A stretch of 64,000 bases of DNA from Purshia tridentata. Its lineage: Eukaryota > Streptophyta > Magnoliopsida > Rosales > Rosaceae. Below the pieces are notes generated by a model, which saw only the letters and a program-made list of their open reading frames with translations, was not told where the DNA came from and did not search any database. Below, one piece after another: positions 37,465-51,400 of this stretch (the stretch's first letter is position 1; the number at the start of each line of letters is the position of its first letter). Where the stretch lies: positions 1 to 64,000 of the forward strand of contig QANT01001566.1 in the NCBI GenBank assembly GCA_003254885.1, written 5' to 3'. The position numbers and the translations under genes are program-made.

Positions 37465-40201
37465 TCAATAATCAAGAAATTCATTTTGCTGGGGCTGCAA
37501 ACTCGTTAGACTCCCTCGACCCCAGCCTTTCTGTACCCTCTTAAGAGTTTTCAATGCAATTCCACTGCCATCATCTCTGTGAAAATGAAAAGGTCAGAAT
37601 TACCAAGGAATATCATCACAGGTTACAAAGCTAACGATAAAATTAAGAAAGGAAGCTAAGGAGTAAAGAATCATGAATAACTTTTCATCAACCCTACCTG
37701 TGCACTATGGTCTGCCAATTACTTCCCCCAGAGTTACTTGGTTTTCCACCAATTATTTCCCTCTCATTTCGGTAAACCTTATTTGCCACCCTACCTTCTG
37801 ATGCCATTTCCATCATTCTTTCTGAAAGTTCATCAGCCTCATGCTTATTTCCCCTTTTACTCAAGCCATCAATTACTGGAAGGAATGATGCTGGATCAAA
37901 CCCGTATCCTATATTCTTCATCTTGTGAAGAATGCTACTAGCATCCTCTAACTTTTCATCCTTGCAAAGTCTGTCAATGAGATCTTTATAAAGGAAATTC
38001 CCCAAGTAAAAATACTTGTCCAATGCAGCTTCAAATAGCTCTTTAGCTTTGGAGACTTCCCCTCCAGCAAGTAACTCATTGAACATCAAACTATATAAGG
38101 CTTCCTTGTGCCCACATACACTTAAAGCAATGTCAAATACCTCTTCTGCGTCTCCAAAATCACTTCCCTTGCAGAAAGCTTTAATTAATATTCTGAAGGT
38201 AGTAATATTAGGGGATATGCCCTTTTGCAGCATTTCATCTAAAAGAGAAGTGGCATCTTTGACTCTTTCTGCTTCACAGAGACAGTTCATCATATTATTA
38301 TAAGTGAAAACATCAGGAAGGACTCCTCTCTCTCTCATCTCATCCATCAGTCCATATATTTCAAATATTTGGTTTTTACTGCCTAATCCCAGGATTAGTG
38401 AATTATAAGTTTGAATGCTCTTACTGCAACCTTTCTTCTCCATGTCCTTTAACACCCGAAATGCAGATGATATCTTTCCTTGTTTACAAAAACTACGTAT
38501 AAAAGTATCATAAATCACTGAATCAGGGTGCAAGTTTTTCCCCATCATCTCCATGAACTTCTTCTTAGCTTCATCAAGTCTCCCAGCCTTGCATAACCCA
38601 CTAATTATGGTTGAATACGTGATCAAATCAGGGATGCATTTCTTCCCATTATTACTATCGTCAACCAGGCCAACAAAGGAGTTCCCTAGGCTTCCAAGAG
38701 CTGCACTTCCATGAGTCCACATCCCGCTCACAATTTCAATTGCTTTGTCCAATTTCCCTCCATTGCATAGACCAGCAATCACAATATTGCAGGTCACAGT
38801 GTCTAAGCCATAACCTCTCTCATTCATTTTTTGCAGCAGTTCCTCCGCTTCTGATGTTCTTCCCTCTTTCCACAGACTGTGCAGCAGAATGTTGCAAGTA
38901 TGAGTGTTTGGGAAGCAATCATTCCTCATCATCTCATGCAGAACATTGTTGGCTTCAAATACCTTCCCTTTATTGCAGTATCCATTAAGTAAAGTACTGT
39001 AAGTCACAGTATCCGGGGAAATATTGTTTCTTACCATTAGACTCATCACCATTCTTGCATCATGGAGCATCCCAGTTTTGCATAACCCATTTATTACAAT
39101 GTTATACGAGTAAATACTGGGTTCTATGCCCTTATCTACCATCTCTTTAAGAACCAGTCGTGCCTCTAAGAGCTTCCCATTCCTGACCAGACCCAACAAC
39201 CATATGTTATAACTCTCTAAATTAATAAAATCACCAGCCTTTTCCATAGATTGGAATAAGTTCTGTGCTTCCTCTAACATCCCTTCCTTGCAAAATCCTT
39301 GCAACATCAAATTATAGGTTACAACATTGGGTTGAGGCAGCCCCAACTCTTGATCTATATGCATATCTCTAAATATTCTAGAAGCTTCAAGAATTTTCCC
39401 TGCACTACAGAGAGCCGAAATCCTCGAATTGAAAGTAATGGCATCTGGAGACATACCATCCTCTCTCATCCTCTCCACCAATTTCTCAGCTTCATCAGTC
39501 CTGCCTTCTTTACAAAAACTAGTAATCAAAGTATTATACACAACCCTATTGGGCAAAAAATTACAACTCCTCATCTCATCCAAAACCTCCAATCCTCCGT
39601 CAGAAAGCCCAGCTCTACAATACCCACGAACCAAAATCCCAACACTGTACTCATTCGGTTGACAACCCTTCTCATGCATTTTATCAAACAGTTCCCGGGC
39701 GTCTTCCAAACGATCCGATTCACACAAGGCGCAAATCAAAAGATTAAAAGTATAAGTCTCGGGCTTAACCCCCAAGACAATCATATCCTTATACAACCAC
39801 AAAACGAAATCTACACGGTTCTCCCTAAGGGAGGACTCGATAAGCAAATTGTACAAATAAACAGAAGGAGGATGATCAGGGAACTGGGTTCGGAGGCATC
39901 TAAAATGGGAAACAGCCTTATCGGAGAGGCTCGATTTGGCCAAGATTCGCACAAGCGAAACGAGGCAAGGGCGGAGGGTTTCGAGGGGCTGCGAAACGAG
40001 AAGGGACTGATGGAGGCTATCTATTTCGCGGTGCATTTTCTCGCGGATAAGGATTCGGGCCATTATGGGTAGGGAACGGTGGCAGAGGTCTGAGGACGAG
40101 GAGGTGGGTGAGGAGAGAATGCGCTTGAAGAGGTGCCATGCTAGTTTGGGATTCTTGGTGTTCTTCAACAAAGCTTTGGAGAGTGAGGTTGCTGTGTCCA
40201 T
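37465..40201 (-). CDS. P-class pentatricopeptide repeat protein, At2g17140-like
   Basis: Two exons on the minus strand, 37698-40201 and 37465-37576, give about 871 residues. The open frame extends above 40201 only with a TTG codon, so the ATG at 40201 (MDTATSLSKALLK) is the start. About 20 consecutive 35-residue P motifs fill residues 120-800, e.g. YNTLITSFCKEGRTDEAEKL and YSTIISGLCKAGRLDEA. There is no E or DYW tail. P-class PPRs bind single-stranded organelle RNA, one base per repeat, and act in stabilisation, splicing or translation. The Ser-rich N-terminus would fit a mitochondrial or plastid presequence. Without splicing the frame stops at TAG just after VHR. The donor there (CACAG|GTAGGG) joins a second exon coding DDGSGIALKTLKRVQKGWG to a stop at 37465, a tail I recall from At2g17140. 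The target RNA is unknown. Confidence 0.9.
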
Positions 40202-41255
40202 GTAAGTCTTAACGGTCCTCTCCAAGGTTTTACAATTTGGTTCTGCATTGTTTGGCGGGAGAGAAATACCTCAATTAACCAACTTTTAAAATTTCCAGAG
40301 AGACCGGCCCATCAGACATTAGGCCATGTCTTGATGGACCTTGCTAGAGAAACTAGATTAATAATCTCTAAATTAATAACTAAGAAAAAAAAAAACAGAA
40401 TTGCATTTAAATTTAAATAGAACCATCCTGAGGTATCACTGTGATTGACAAGTGTTATATCCAACCTATATAATCCATTCCTATTATCTCAATCACCATG
40501 TTTCACCAAATTTTAAACAATATTAGTTTATTTTCCCATCCCCATTACCCATAACCAGTATATCTAGTCCCGACAATGCTCCAATTTTTTTATGTTATCC
40601 TTTACGGTAATTTTTTTCACTACTGGCGTTTGTAGTAATTTTAGATAAAAAAGGTAAATTTATAATAAAAGAATTTACTTAAATCATTGTATTTTTTTAC
40701 TTTTTGAATACATTTGTAAATCACATTAGCGAAGACACTTGTATAGGTGAATTCCACCTCTACAGTGATGTATTAGTCATGTACTTTACAATGTAATCCA
40801 TAAATGTAGTCCATGCTGTGATACATATATAATCGTACATATATGTGGGATGTCCTTGCATGGTCACCTTACACAAACATTGCCACCCGAAAATGGGGAG
40901 GGTTAAATTTTGATCCTGTATGAAAAAAGAAAAGCAAATCTTGGCCCCAAAGAGACGAGCCATGCTTCCACAACTATCAACTTGGTGTGATGAAGATTCA
41001 ACTTCTTAAATCTCAATACTTGCATGTCTATTCAGTGGACCAACCATGCTCAATACCACCTTCAAACCAAAAAAAGCAAGCTCATATACTTGTTGGTTCA
41101 ATAAATTTTATTAGGGAATGTTGACTTCAAACTAAAGGCACAATAGTGGCACCATGAGATAAGGGCAACCATATTCACAGCATTGAGAACCAAAAAAGAA
41201 AAAAAAAAAAACTGTTGAGGTGACTTATGGCCAGCAGTATCATCTTATGTGGGTG
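40202..41255. other. Short intergenic region between PPR and NPC1 genes
   Basis: This holds the PPR promoter and the NPC1 3' UTR, both minus strand. I searched it for the missing last NPC1 exon (see findings) and did not find it. The ORF at 40760-40963 reading MARLFGAKICFS from the minus strand has only faint similarity to that exon and I reject it. Confidence 0.5.
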
Positions 41256-42402
41256 TCAGAGGAGAAACTGTGACAGGAAGAAACTCTGATAACTTACCGG
41301 TAAAAATACAAGCCCATGCAAGAAACCAATAACAACCAGCGCCAGGTACATTTGGAAATAATAAACCTGAAAAATTCAGAAAGCTACTTTACACCTACTG
41401 AGCATCACCAAAAGTATTTAAAAGCTGAGAGGGAGAGGTCAAACACCGCACCACAAAAATTTCTGATCTTGAGAAGCAAAGGACAATCACTCCAACTAGC
41501 TTTGTAAGTGTAATTCCACTGCCAAAATAAGTCAAACAATTAAAATTATATAAGAAGGGCATGTTAAGTGTATTGTTTGTGGACAAAATCACTGCTCTGC
41601 CTAAAGGGCTCTTAATGATGCTGTTAAATAGAGCCGTATGGCATTTAACTCTGTAGAAAGTGATGGCGAACTAAGTGCCCTAAGTGAGTAAGGCTATTTT
41701 GATATGTCTTTTTCTCAAGGTATTCTGCCAATATTTAAAAAACATATAGGAAAAACCACCTGGAGATAGACATTATAGACAACATATTTCCGTAACAGCT
41801 TAAGCTATGGGACAAATTAGTTGTCTAACATGAGTTTTTGTTTAATGTTAAAATCCCTGAACTTTTTAGGACAAGCTGAAAAAACAAAATCCTTCATTTT
41901 CCCTCAATTAGAAAAAATATCTCTACAGTGTCTGGTTGTACCAAATGCATGTATGTCTTCACAGAAAGTATACTTGTTTTAAAATTATTAAGCTAAATCA
42001 TTGTGTGCGTATTAAATTAGGCAATGTTAAATCTTATATTTTGTATCAGTCTGAGACAATTCTCGCTTACAAGAGGATTTCAGCTCAATCATGGAGCTAC
42101 AGATGTGATTATACCTTAAATGGTAAACAAGAGGGCATAAAATTTACCTGAAGACTGAAGCTCCCACTGTACTCAGAGCTTCCTTTGCTCGTTGGTTCCT
42201 GTCCCCATTGCTCACCTATACAAGTGTGCACGGGTTGTTAATATAGTAGCAAATTATATAACCCAATCAAAGGCTGTTGACCGTTGAGAAGAGATATCAA
42301 TGGCAGGTAGGGAGTTTCTATGTCAACTCGGGGACTAAAGGAAAAGAAAAGGTTAATGACATGACACGAAGTGGTTGGTGGTTGATGGCAGGTGATCAAA
42401 TA

Positions 42403-42458
<56 letters not shown>

Positions 42459-45400
42459 TAAATAAGTAAATAAGCGTGCCACCACAAAGAGGCTTGATAC
42501 TGACCAAGTAAGCATGTGTTATATGGACACAGAACTCAACAGCAATTCCAATTGACATTATAAGATTTACAACAGAGACTGCATTTAGTTGGATATCCAA
42601 AATGGCCATTACACCCTGAAAAGTTCAATTAAGCATGTCAGTTCTTCTAACAGGGAAAGAATTAAAAGAAATTAAAACACAATTGACATGAAAGAGAAGT
42701 AAACACAATGGTAGAATGACACAAATCTGAAAAAATATAGCTACAAAAGAGGAAGCTATTAATGATATTCAGGGAAAACATACCATCAGGTCCACAACAA
42801 TCATTGCCAAAACAAGTATGATGATTGCTGAACTCCATAAACTGTAATTTAAAAACAGATGAAAAAGCAAATAGAAAATTAAGTGCTTCAGTGGCAGAGA
42901 AACAGTGTTTTCAGTAGATAGATTATACTCGCAGGAACAAAAAAGGATGGGCTCAAGAAAGAATACAAACCTGGATGTGATAAGCCAACAGACAATGAAG
43001 ATTGCACCTGTTTTGCCATCATAAGAGAAATTTGGTAAATACTTATAAAGCTGAAACTGTACACAGTCCTTAAAATTCTAAACAGAAGAAATAACCTAAC
43101 GATAACAGATTTAATTAATAAAATTATGAAGGCCAGCTCTATTGACACTCCTTTTAATAATATTCAGGGTAACAACTTATTTAACTACAAATAGGAACAA
43201 GCAAACAGACTAAATGCAGATCTTTATGTCTCAGTGCATAACCACATACAAATATGGTATAATGTTCTAGAAATACCAACCAAGTGCTATAGCAATGTTG
43301 ATTAAAGCTATCTTCCAAATGTCCAGATATTGCTCAAAGAAGATATAGAACACTGAGTATGGAAAGATATCCATCTGCATCAAAGAAAACACTGTAAGCA
43401 TAAGATACAGACCCACATCCACCTGATAAAACAATCGTGCCCGCCTTTATGGAGTTTAATTATGAAACTGGCTAAGAAATATTGCAGATGCAGCCAAAGA
43501 GAGAGTTCAAGGACAAGACCTATCAATTTATCTCGACTCCACTATCTTCAAGTTTAAGGCACTTAGGAAAACAAGCATACTAGTATAATTCAATGAGGTT
43601 ATTGCAATTCAACATTGTTTCCAGAAGGGGAGCTAGGGTTCTTTAATTCCTCCCAAGTGGAACTCAAGTCAGAAGACTCAGAACACAATCAACAAGAAAT
43701 TGATACCACCTAAAAAATGAAAAATGAAACTTCAATGAAACCCATTGAGAAAGGTTTGAAAAATGAAATTTTAATGCAACTAACTTACATCATTATTTCA
43801 CTTCACAGCCAAAAAAAAAAAAAATTTACCACTTTTTCAAGAATCATTAATCACCTAGTCTATAACTACATGGAGAGCTGTGTGTTCTTGAGGCAGCAAC
43901 CAGATAATATAAAAAATCTGGACCTTCAGCATGATTTGTATATGATAAGTATTGAGAAATGACAACTCTTTTGACATTCAACATCACCATTTTATACTCT
44001 TGCATACAGAAGTGGCCTAAATTTTCAATTCCACTATGACTAGATTTGTTCGGCCAATGCAATATGCCAGCAGTTTCACTATGACTAGATATGTTATGAT
44101 TTAATACATAAAGCACAATGGAAAGTTAAGCATCTCATTCCAGGTACGTGAAAACAAAATCTCCAAAGCTTATTCCTGGAACCATTTTGCTTGGTGAAAC
44201 TTAAACCTTTAAAGAATCAGAAACTCTTGAGCTGAATTCCCGTGCAGCTCGCAATGAATTGACATAATCACCCTGAGAAAAATGGAAGATCAAACAAAAG
44301 AAGGGTGTCCAATACAAGTCTGAAATTATAAAAGTATAATTCTAGCATCCGTTTACTCAAGACACAACCATACTTGTTTGTTAAGTGGTGTGTGATAGGT
44401 ACGGAATTCGGATGCTCTTATGACACCACTCCCATAACCTGAAAAGAGAAAATGCAATATTTTTTTGAATATTGATACAATCAAAAGATTTTGGCTTCAA
44501 GCACTTTTAAACAGACATGGAAATTAAGAACAGAATGTGCGTGTCTTTGTGTGTATGTCACTCTTTCACACATATATATGAGAGAGAGAGAACTGATGAT
44601 ACAGACCATTTAGATCCACACTATTAGTGTAAGCCCCATGGCCACCTTTTGCACAATCAGCAGATGGCAGTGCATTGAGGAACCATGGAAGCTTCTCCCT
44701 GAACTGTGCTGTAGATGGACGATCATTAACCAAATCTGAGTGGCGAAAGCACTGGAACCAATTTAAAAAGTTAGTTCTTGACCCTGGTGCTTTGCTAAAG
44801 TTAATCTCAGCTGTATAGATAAGATGGGCATTACTGTTGTACAATCTTTGCACACTCCACCAAGGCCACAAGGACCATCATCAGGTGAACAGCAAGGTGG
44901 CTGGAGAGAAATATTTCTGCTTCAGTATATCATGGTTTAATAAACAATCAATGAGATGATTACTACACCAAACTTGAATTCTTACCATTTAATGGTCGAT
45001 GGATACAGAAAAGATATCAGTCTCACAGATCATATTATAATGCAATCATGACGGTTATAAGCTTGCACATGAACCACCATTTGGCATAGGCAAGTCGCCA
45101 AATTAAAAATGAAAACCAAAATGAAATTAAAAAAACAACCAAAAGATGGCAGATGGTGATAATATGTACATATGTATGTCTTTTGTATGTGTATAATGCA
45201 TGCACGGACCTATGTGTGTAAATGTTTAATGTAAGAGGAAAAAAAAAAATGGTCCCAAGCACTGATATTAAGATGATGCAGTTAAGTCCCAGGGATAAAA
45301 AAGGCAGAATCTTAAATCACTTTTCACCCAATGAGACGTGACAAAAAGCACCAACCTGATCATCAGGTGGACAATAAGAACCATCTAAGTACTTCCGGCA

Positions 45401-48400
45401 GCAACCAAAAGCCTCAGGTGATATCCATACAAGAAAATCATCAAGCCAAGAGGCAGCTGGCTTGGAAATGTAGCTTGATTCTGGTATTAAAGATGCTCTT
45501 GATATCTGCAGCATCAAAGAAGAATAAATGAGAGTAGGAAAAAAGCTGTGTGCTCTTACACAGAGAAAACCCTTCACAATTGTCAAAGTTCACAGATCAG
45601 AACAGATATGATGACATGACAAAAAAATACAAGCTAAATAACCAAACAATAAACATAAGGAAGAAAGAATTTTAGGACAAGGTGCAAAATTGTAGAGCCT
45701 CTAGACTTGAGAGGGAGATGCTTATTCAAGCTCAATATGCATTAAAAGTGGGCTTGTTTGATACATGTTTGCTAATAATAGTGATACAATGTGTATTGCA
45801 GCGTAAAAAAGTCATACTTCACATCCAATTTAGAATCAAATACTACCCCACCATTGCTGTTATAGCCTGTACCTCATTCAAAAGAGAATTTGATTCACAT
45901 TGGCTGATAGAGCATAACTGGTTTGTATGTCTTGATTCTGAGCTGAGAAAACCAGGCAACAGCAATTGTTAATCTTTTTTATTTATAAGAAACATCAATT
46001 TTATTGTATGAAAAAAATAGGAACACTCCACTGTTAATCATCGGGTCGAATAATGTCCAAATTTTATGTTCCCTTTTTTTATCGTCTCTCATGCATTGGA
46101 TGGAATGCTCTCCAAGTCTGGGAATAATCCAGAATATAATACAGAACTTGAAAATTCGAGATCAAAGCAGAATAGAGACTACACAGATACCTGTAGTTGT
46201 AATCCTTGACAACAAAATATAGCGGTGGTCCAATCCTTAGATGCTCTGACACATTATTGAAATACCCCTAAAACACAGAAGATTTAAATGATACATAAGG
46301 ACAATAAGTCAGAATTTTATGGTAAGAAGATTCCGCAAAACTATGGGAGACCTGAAGATAAGAGTCCCGGGGAAGGACAATCTGCTGTTCCAAACCAGGT
46401 TCAATTCTAGTACATAATGCCTATAAGGATCAAAATCATGTAAAAGTTTATGTTAGGAAATCTAGATAACATAAAAGAAATAAACTACTAGATATAAGCA
46501 TCAATAAGTGTTAAGTAAATCATAAGCAACTTACAATGCTTGCCAAGGAAAAAGCAGCAAAGACAGCAATGACGACCATTTTAACCACCCAAAATCCAAG
46601 AATTCGTGCATGTACTTCCTACAATAAAGCCATGATCAATTTTTTTTTTTTTTCAAAGAATAAGAAGAAAAGGAAGGAGAAGATATATGATTATTAGTTT
46701 GGGACAGAATCAGATTTTTCGTTTCCCTTTGGGCCTCCATGTCTAAACATTTTAAGGATCTCCCCCTTAGATTGATCCTTCTGGATTGGACTGCTCTTTG
46801 GTGTTAAGGGTGTCGTTTACTCGGTTTAGTTTGGCCTTGTTTGCATTTTGGTGTTTGGTTTAAGGAGTACTCGCCTAGTGCTTGCACTAGGGTGGTTGTT
46901 ATTTTGCATTGGATGTTCTTGTTTTTTGTAGTTTTTGAAGGACCTTTTGTCAATCTTATTTTGTACTCTTTTCAATAAAATTACGGTTTCTTATAAAAAA
47001 TAAAAAATAAATATATAAATCTAAGATGATGGCTCATAACACAATATCCCCATAAGAAAATCCAAAAAAACAGAAAAAAAAGTTACCTTCATATAGCGGG
47101 TCAGCAATCCATCTCTTCTATTAGAGATTCCTACACCTTACATTATGACTTGATCAGAACTAACACCAATTTGAAAAAGGAAAAGAAAATGTAGAACATG
47201 ATAAAAAAAGGTAGATAAATTAATCAACACAGTACTAGGCATAGCAACCTCCACCCACACACAAAATGACAACACGCCAATATACCTTCACTAGTTTCCA
47301 CAATAGACAAAGAGACTTTTATGCATGGAAAACAATCAACCCTGTTATCCTCAGCTCTCAAAAAGTCAAAATATATCAGCGCAACAAAGGCAGTAACTTG
47401 CAGAAAGAAGTCCAGCAGAACAGCAAGAGCTACAAAAGAAAAAGTGGATACATCAATGTACTAAGGGAATCAAAATTCTAAAGTAACTTTTAGGATATAG
47501 GAGAAATTTTTTTCACCTGCAAACATGGAGAAGACACGGCAAGCCGGCATGGGAATGAAACTTCCAACAGCAAATGCCAGAACCTCAGACAAACTAGCAA
47601 GTGTTATGGATGGGCCAACTTCAACCAGCGCATTACTTATTCGTCTTTCTAAAGGTAACTCCAGAGATTGCCGTTTCACCGCATGTACCAATATACACAT
47701 GTTATCTACACCAACCTGATTACAGGAACCAAAAAGAGAACCAATTCTAGTATCATATCTCACAAAGAAAAGCACATAAGAGAGGTCTGGCATGGGGAGG
47801 CAAAAATTCAGGAAAATTCAGCAAAGGATCAGGAACATCAAGAAAAGATATGTTCTCCTTTTGAAAGAGGTTGTGATTGAACATGAGGAAGGGAGGGTCG
47901 AAGTGGAGACTATTAGGTAGAATGAACAACAAAGAGTGGATAAAATATCATTTAGGATGAGGGCGAAAAATGCAAAGCTCTGAAAAAGGAAAACGGAATA
48001 GGAAAAAAATAATAATAATCAGGCATAGAAGACAAAAGAACGAAAAAGTTCTCTCAACAAACCAAGAAAATAAAAAACCTAAATTAAGTCCCAAAAAAAA
48101 AAAAAAAAAAAGAATCAGGCATAGAAGACAAAAGAACGAAAAAGTTCTCTCAACCCACCAAGAAAATAAAAAACCTAAATTAAGTCCCAAATGTGCAAGG
48201 CCAAAAAAGAGTTGTATAACTCTACCATGTTTCTTTTTTCTTCTTTCCAGTTTCTCTTGTGCTAGATTCACGAATATAAAGTGGTCATAATTACAACAAG
48301 GGATATAAGACATTCTATAGATAGCCCAAGAGAGGCAAAAAGTAATTAATGTATTAATTTAGTAATTTGTTGTGTTACACTGTTACTACACATACAGTAT

Positions 48401-51400
48401 TGCCCTAAGTATCAAATCAGTGTCATTTTTCATCAGGGTATCTCACCGGTGTCAATGGTAAGAGAACTTCTCAGGCATGTCATATGGTGAGATGAGAGTG
48501 TTAGAAACAAAAAAATAACCAGACATCAGAATAGATTATCTCTACATGAGGCCTAAGATCAATATAGAACAGAGATTACACAACAGGACATTAATAACTC
48601 AAAACTGACACCCATAAAGGAGGAGGAGGAGGAGGAGGAGAGAAGAGGGGGGGGAGGGCACTGGGGGGTGGGGTGTGCTTACAGCCAGAACAAGGAAAGG
48701 AATGACTTCCATTATGATTAATGTAGATTTCACTCCAACAGCACTGAAAAATCCAACGGATCCAAGGACAGAAAGCATGACAAGTATGACTCCTGACAAA
48801 CCAAGCAGGACCTACAAGTCATTAGATCCAAAATGAGTAGCGTGTCTGAGAACTTCATCAATGCCAAAAAATTGGCATATATGTATGCCACATGGGCATA
48901 AGAAATAGACGAATACTTAAGCCAAGGATGAAATCGAACCTTGGATGAAAGGTAAAAAGAAGATAACTGAGGTGCATCTCCCAAGGTCAGAGATATATAA
49001 ATGAACATTACCAGATAGCTTACCTGTTATGAAGTAGAACAAGAAGAATGATTAAGAAACAGTCATTTATTTCAGTAAAGACAAGAATAATGATTAAGAA
49101 ACAGTCATTTATTTCAGTAAACTGTTCAGCAACAAGTGTATATATTATATTTATTTTCCTCACGAGTGTAAAGATGGCATGATGAGAATTATCTGCAACA
49201 GGTGACTTGAGTAACATAAGACACAGACTTACTACTATGGTTATAACATCTGCAGTACTTTCTCTTTTTAGCTCTTCCTCGATTGAGCTTTCAGCCGAAA
49301 ATGAGAGAGTGAGATTCCGGGACAGAACCATTGGCAATAGTTCCTCCTGTCAACACAATTGCTTCAGATCTCAATATGCAAGTATCATTCTAAGAAAAGC
49401 TATATTGACTTTTTTTAATCCAATATTGACTAATTCAAAGTCTTTTTTCCCCCTTTTAATCCACGGGCATAATTGTACTAAGAAATGTAAGAACATAAAC
49501 ACAAAACAGGCCAAATATATATTGCTTTGAGAGGGCCTCCATTCACCAGGCATGCAATTTAGGATGACCATGTATAAAGAAGCATGAAACTGAGAACACT
49601 AAATGAATTGTAATACATGAAAAGAATGTTAAGAGGAGAATGTTTCATATATTATCAAATGCAAATACACCTTCAATTTTCAGGTTCCTACCCAACAGCA
49701 GATGAAGAAATTGAACAGCCTACATCCAGATGCAGATCCCAAGCCTTATTTATAACTTAGATAGTACACTAAAAGTTATGGGGAAATCAGTAACACGTTT
49801 TCTTTTCCAAGAAGTAAGATGAGTATGACTGGTTACTTGAGAAAACTCTTGAGATTGATTTGAAATTTTTCCCAACTGAAGGTCCTTGCCCTTGGAACCT
49901 AACTGCTGAATTTTTAGGATGAATTTCTAGGTAAGATGCTAGCTTCTGAGTCATAAAATGATGCAATATCCCTTGTATTTATTGTTTTCTTTTGGTTGGA
50001 ATCTTCTCCATTCCCCCTGTCACACCTCCTTCAATAAGTAGCATTTGCATAGACGAGCTGTTGGAATATCTCAACTGGAATCCAGAAACCGTCAATTATT
50101 AGCATTTCTTCACACAAACTATAATCATCCTCCCAATCATGCCCCTCCCCAACACCCCACCTACTAAAATCAAATCAAATAAAATAGAAGGTAATGTCCT
50201 GCATTATTCTAAGGTAAAGATAATTCCCAAGGATCCCCAACATCCACAGCCAGTGCAGGACTAATTTCCATAAACACTGTTCAAATGGTTGCCCGTGATG
50301 GTTCTGCTTCTCTAGATTTCCGTTTCACTCCAAAAATATATCAATCTACACATTAATATTTCTATTGTAGTTGCACAGCAGTCTTCCTCTTTATAAAAGC
50401 ATTGATAAGTGATCAAATCACAGCAGTCTTCCTCTTTATAACAACAATGTGAAGATGCAGCAAATATGTACTGGCATGAGATGAAGATGGATATAAAGAC
50501 ACCAGGAGGTCAAATGAAATAAATGAAAAATTTATCTAGATGCTATTTACATTGAGGATTGCACACAATCTGAACTTCCCACAGACAAGCATTACATTTC
50601 ATTAACAAAAACAATGCAATGGATGTGCAGCACTTAAACCTTTGCTAACTGAATAAAAGCCTTCTCCCAAGCCAATGCCTTCCCATTCTCATTTCCTACA
50701 TCATCAACTGCATTATTAACTGGGTAGGTGACAATGAATGCAGAAGCCTGAAATCCAAAGATCGTCATAGAATTAGTATATAGACAGATATCTGTGAAAA
50801 GGATTACTATGTTACCTCTGAATAGTTGTTTCCAGAGAATCCTCCCAAGGCAGTGCTTGGATCAAGTGGAGCCTTAAAAGCGCTCAAACATGTGTCTGCA
50901 GAAGTATAATGCTACAGGTGGGATAATGATGGGATGAAAATCAGTAAATATACAAAACTCAAGTAAAAACCACAAGAATGTTAATGCAACAAAAACAAGC
51001 TTTAGATGAGCTGAAAATAATTAACAGTTATCCTTCATGAAGTTGATAAATAAAAACCTTCATAACCACTATTAGAACTTTCCTTTTTTAAAGGCAAAAA
51101 ATTCATGCATAAACCTCACCAATTAATGTCTAAGCCAAGCATAGGCACTCAGTCAGCCAAATGCCCTAGTTGCAGTTAATGATGTCAAAGATGTGATCCA
51201 TGCAAATACATGAACTTACCAGTACTAAGAAAATACAGTGAGTTTAAAGAAAAATTGAGTGAACAGACATGCTAGAAGACACTAAGATGAAAACAGTTCG
51301 TCAATTTTCAAACAAACATCATCTACAATGTGAAAACTAGGTGGCCGCCAGGATTTACCTGAAAACAATACTCAGCATGTACAACTCCTCCATAGCTGTC

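Noticed and set aside
40202-40225. Eight extra codons at the N-terminus of the At2g17140-like PPR
   Set aside because: The extension begins at TTG. The ATG at 40201 fits the relative's N-terminus.
40760-40963. Minus-strand ORF MARLFGAKICFS as a candidate last NPC1 exon
   Set aside because: Only a faint match to the FGPPSR block, no VVLS, and it needs an unsupported acceptor. Chance is more likely.
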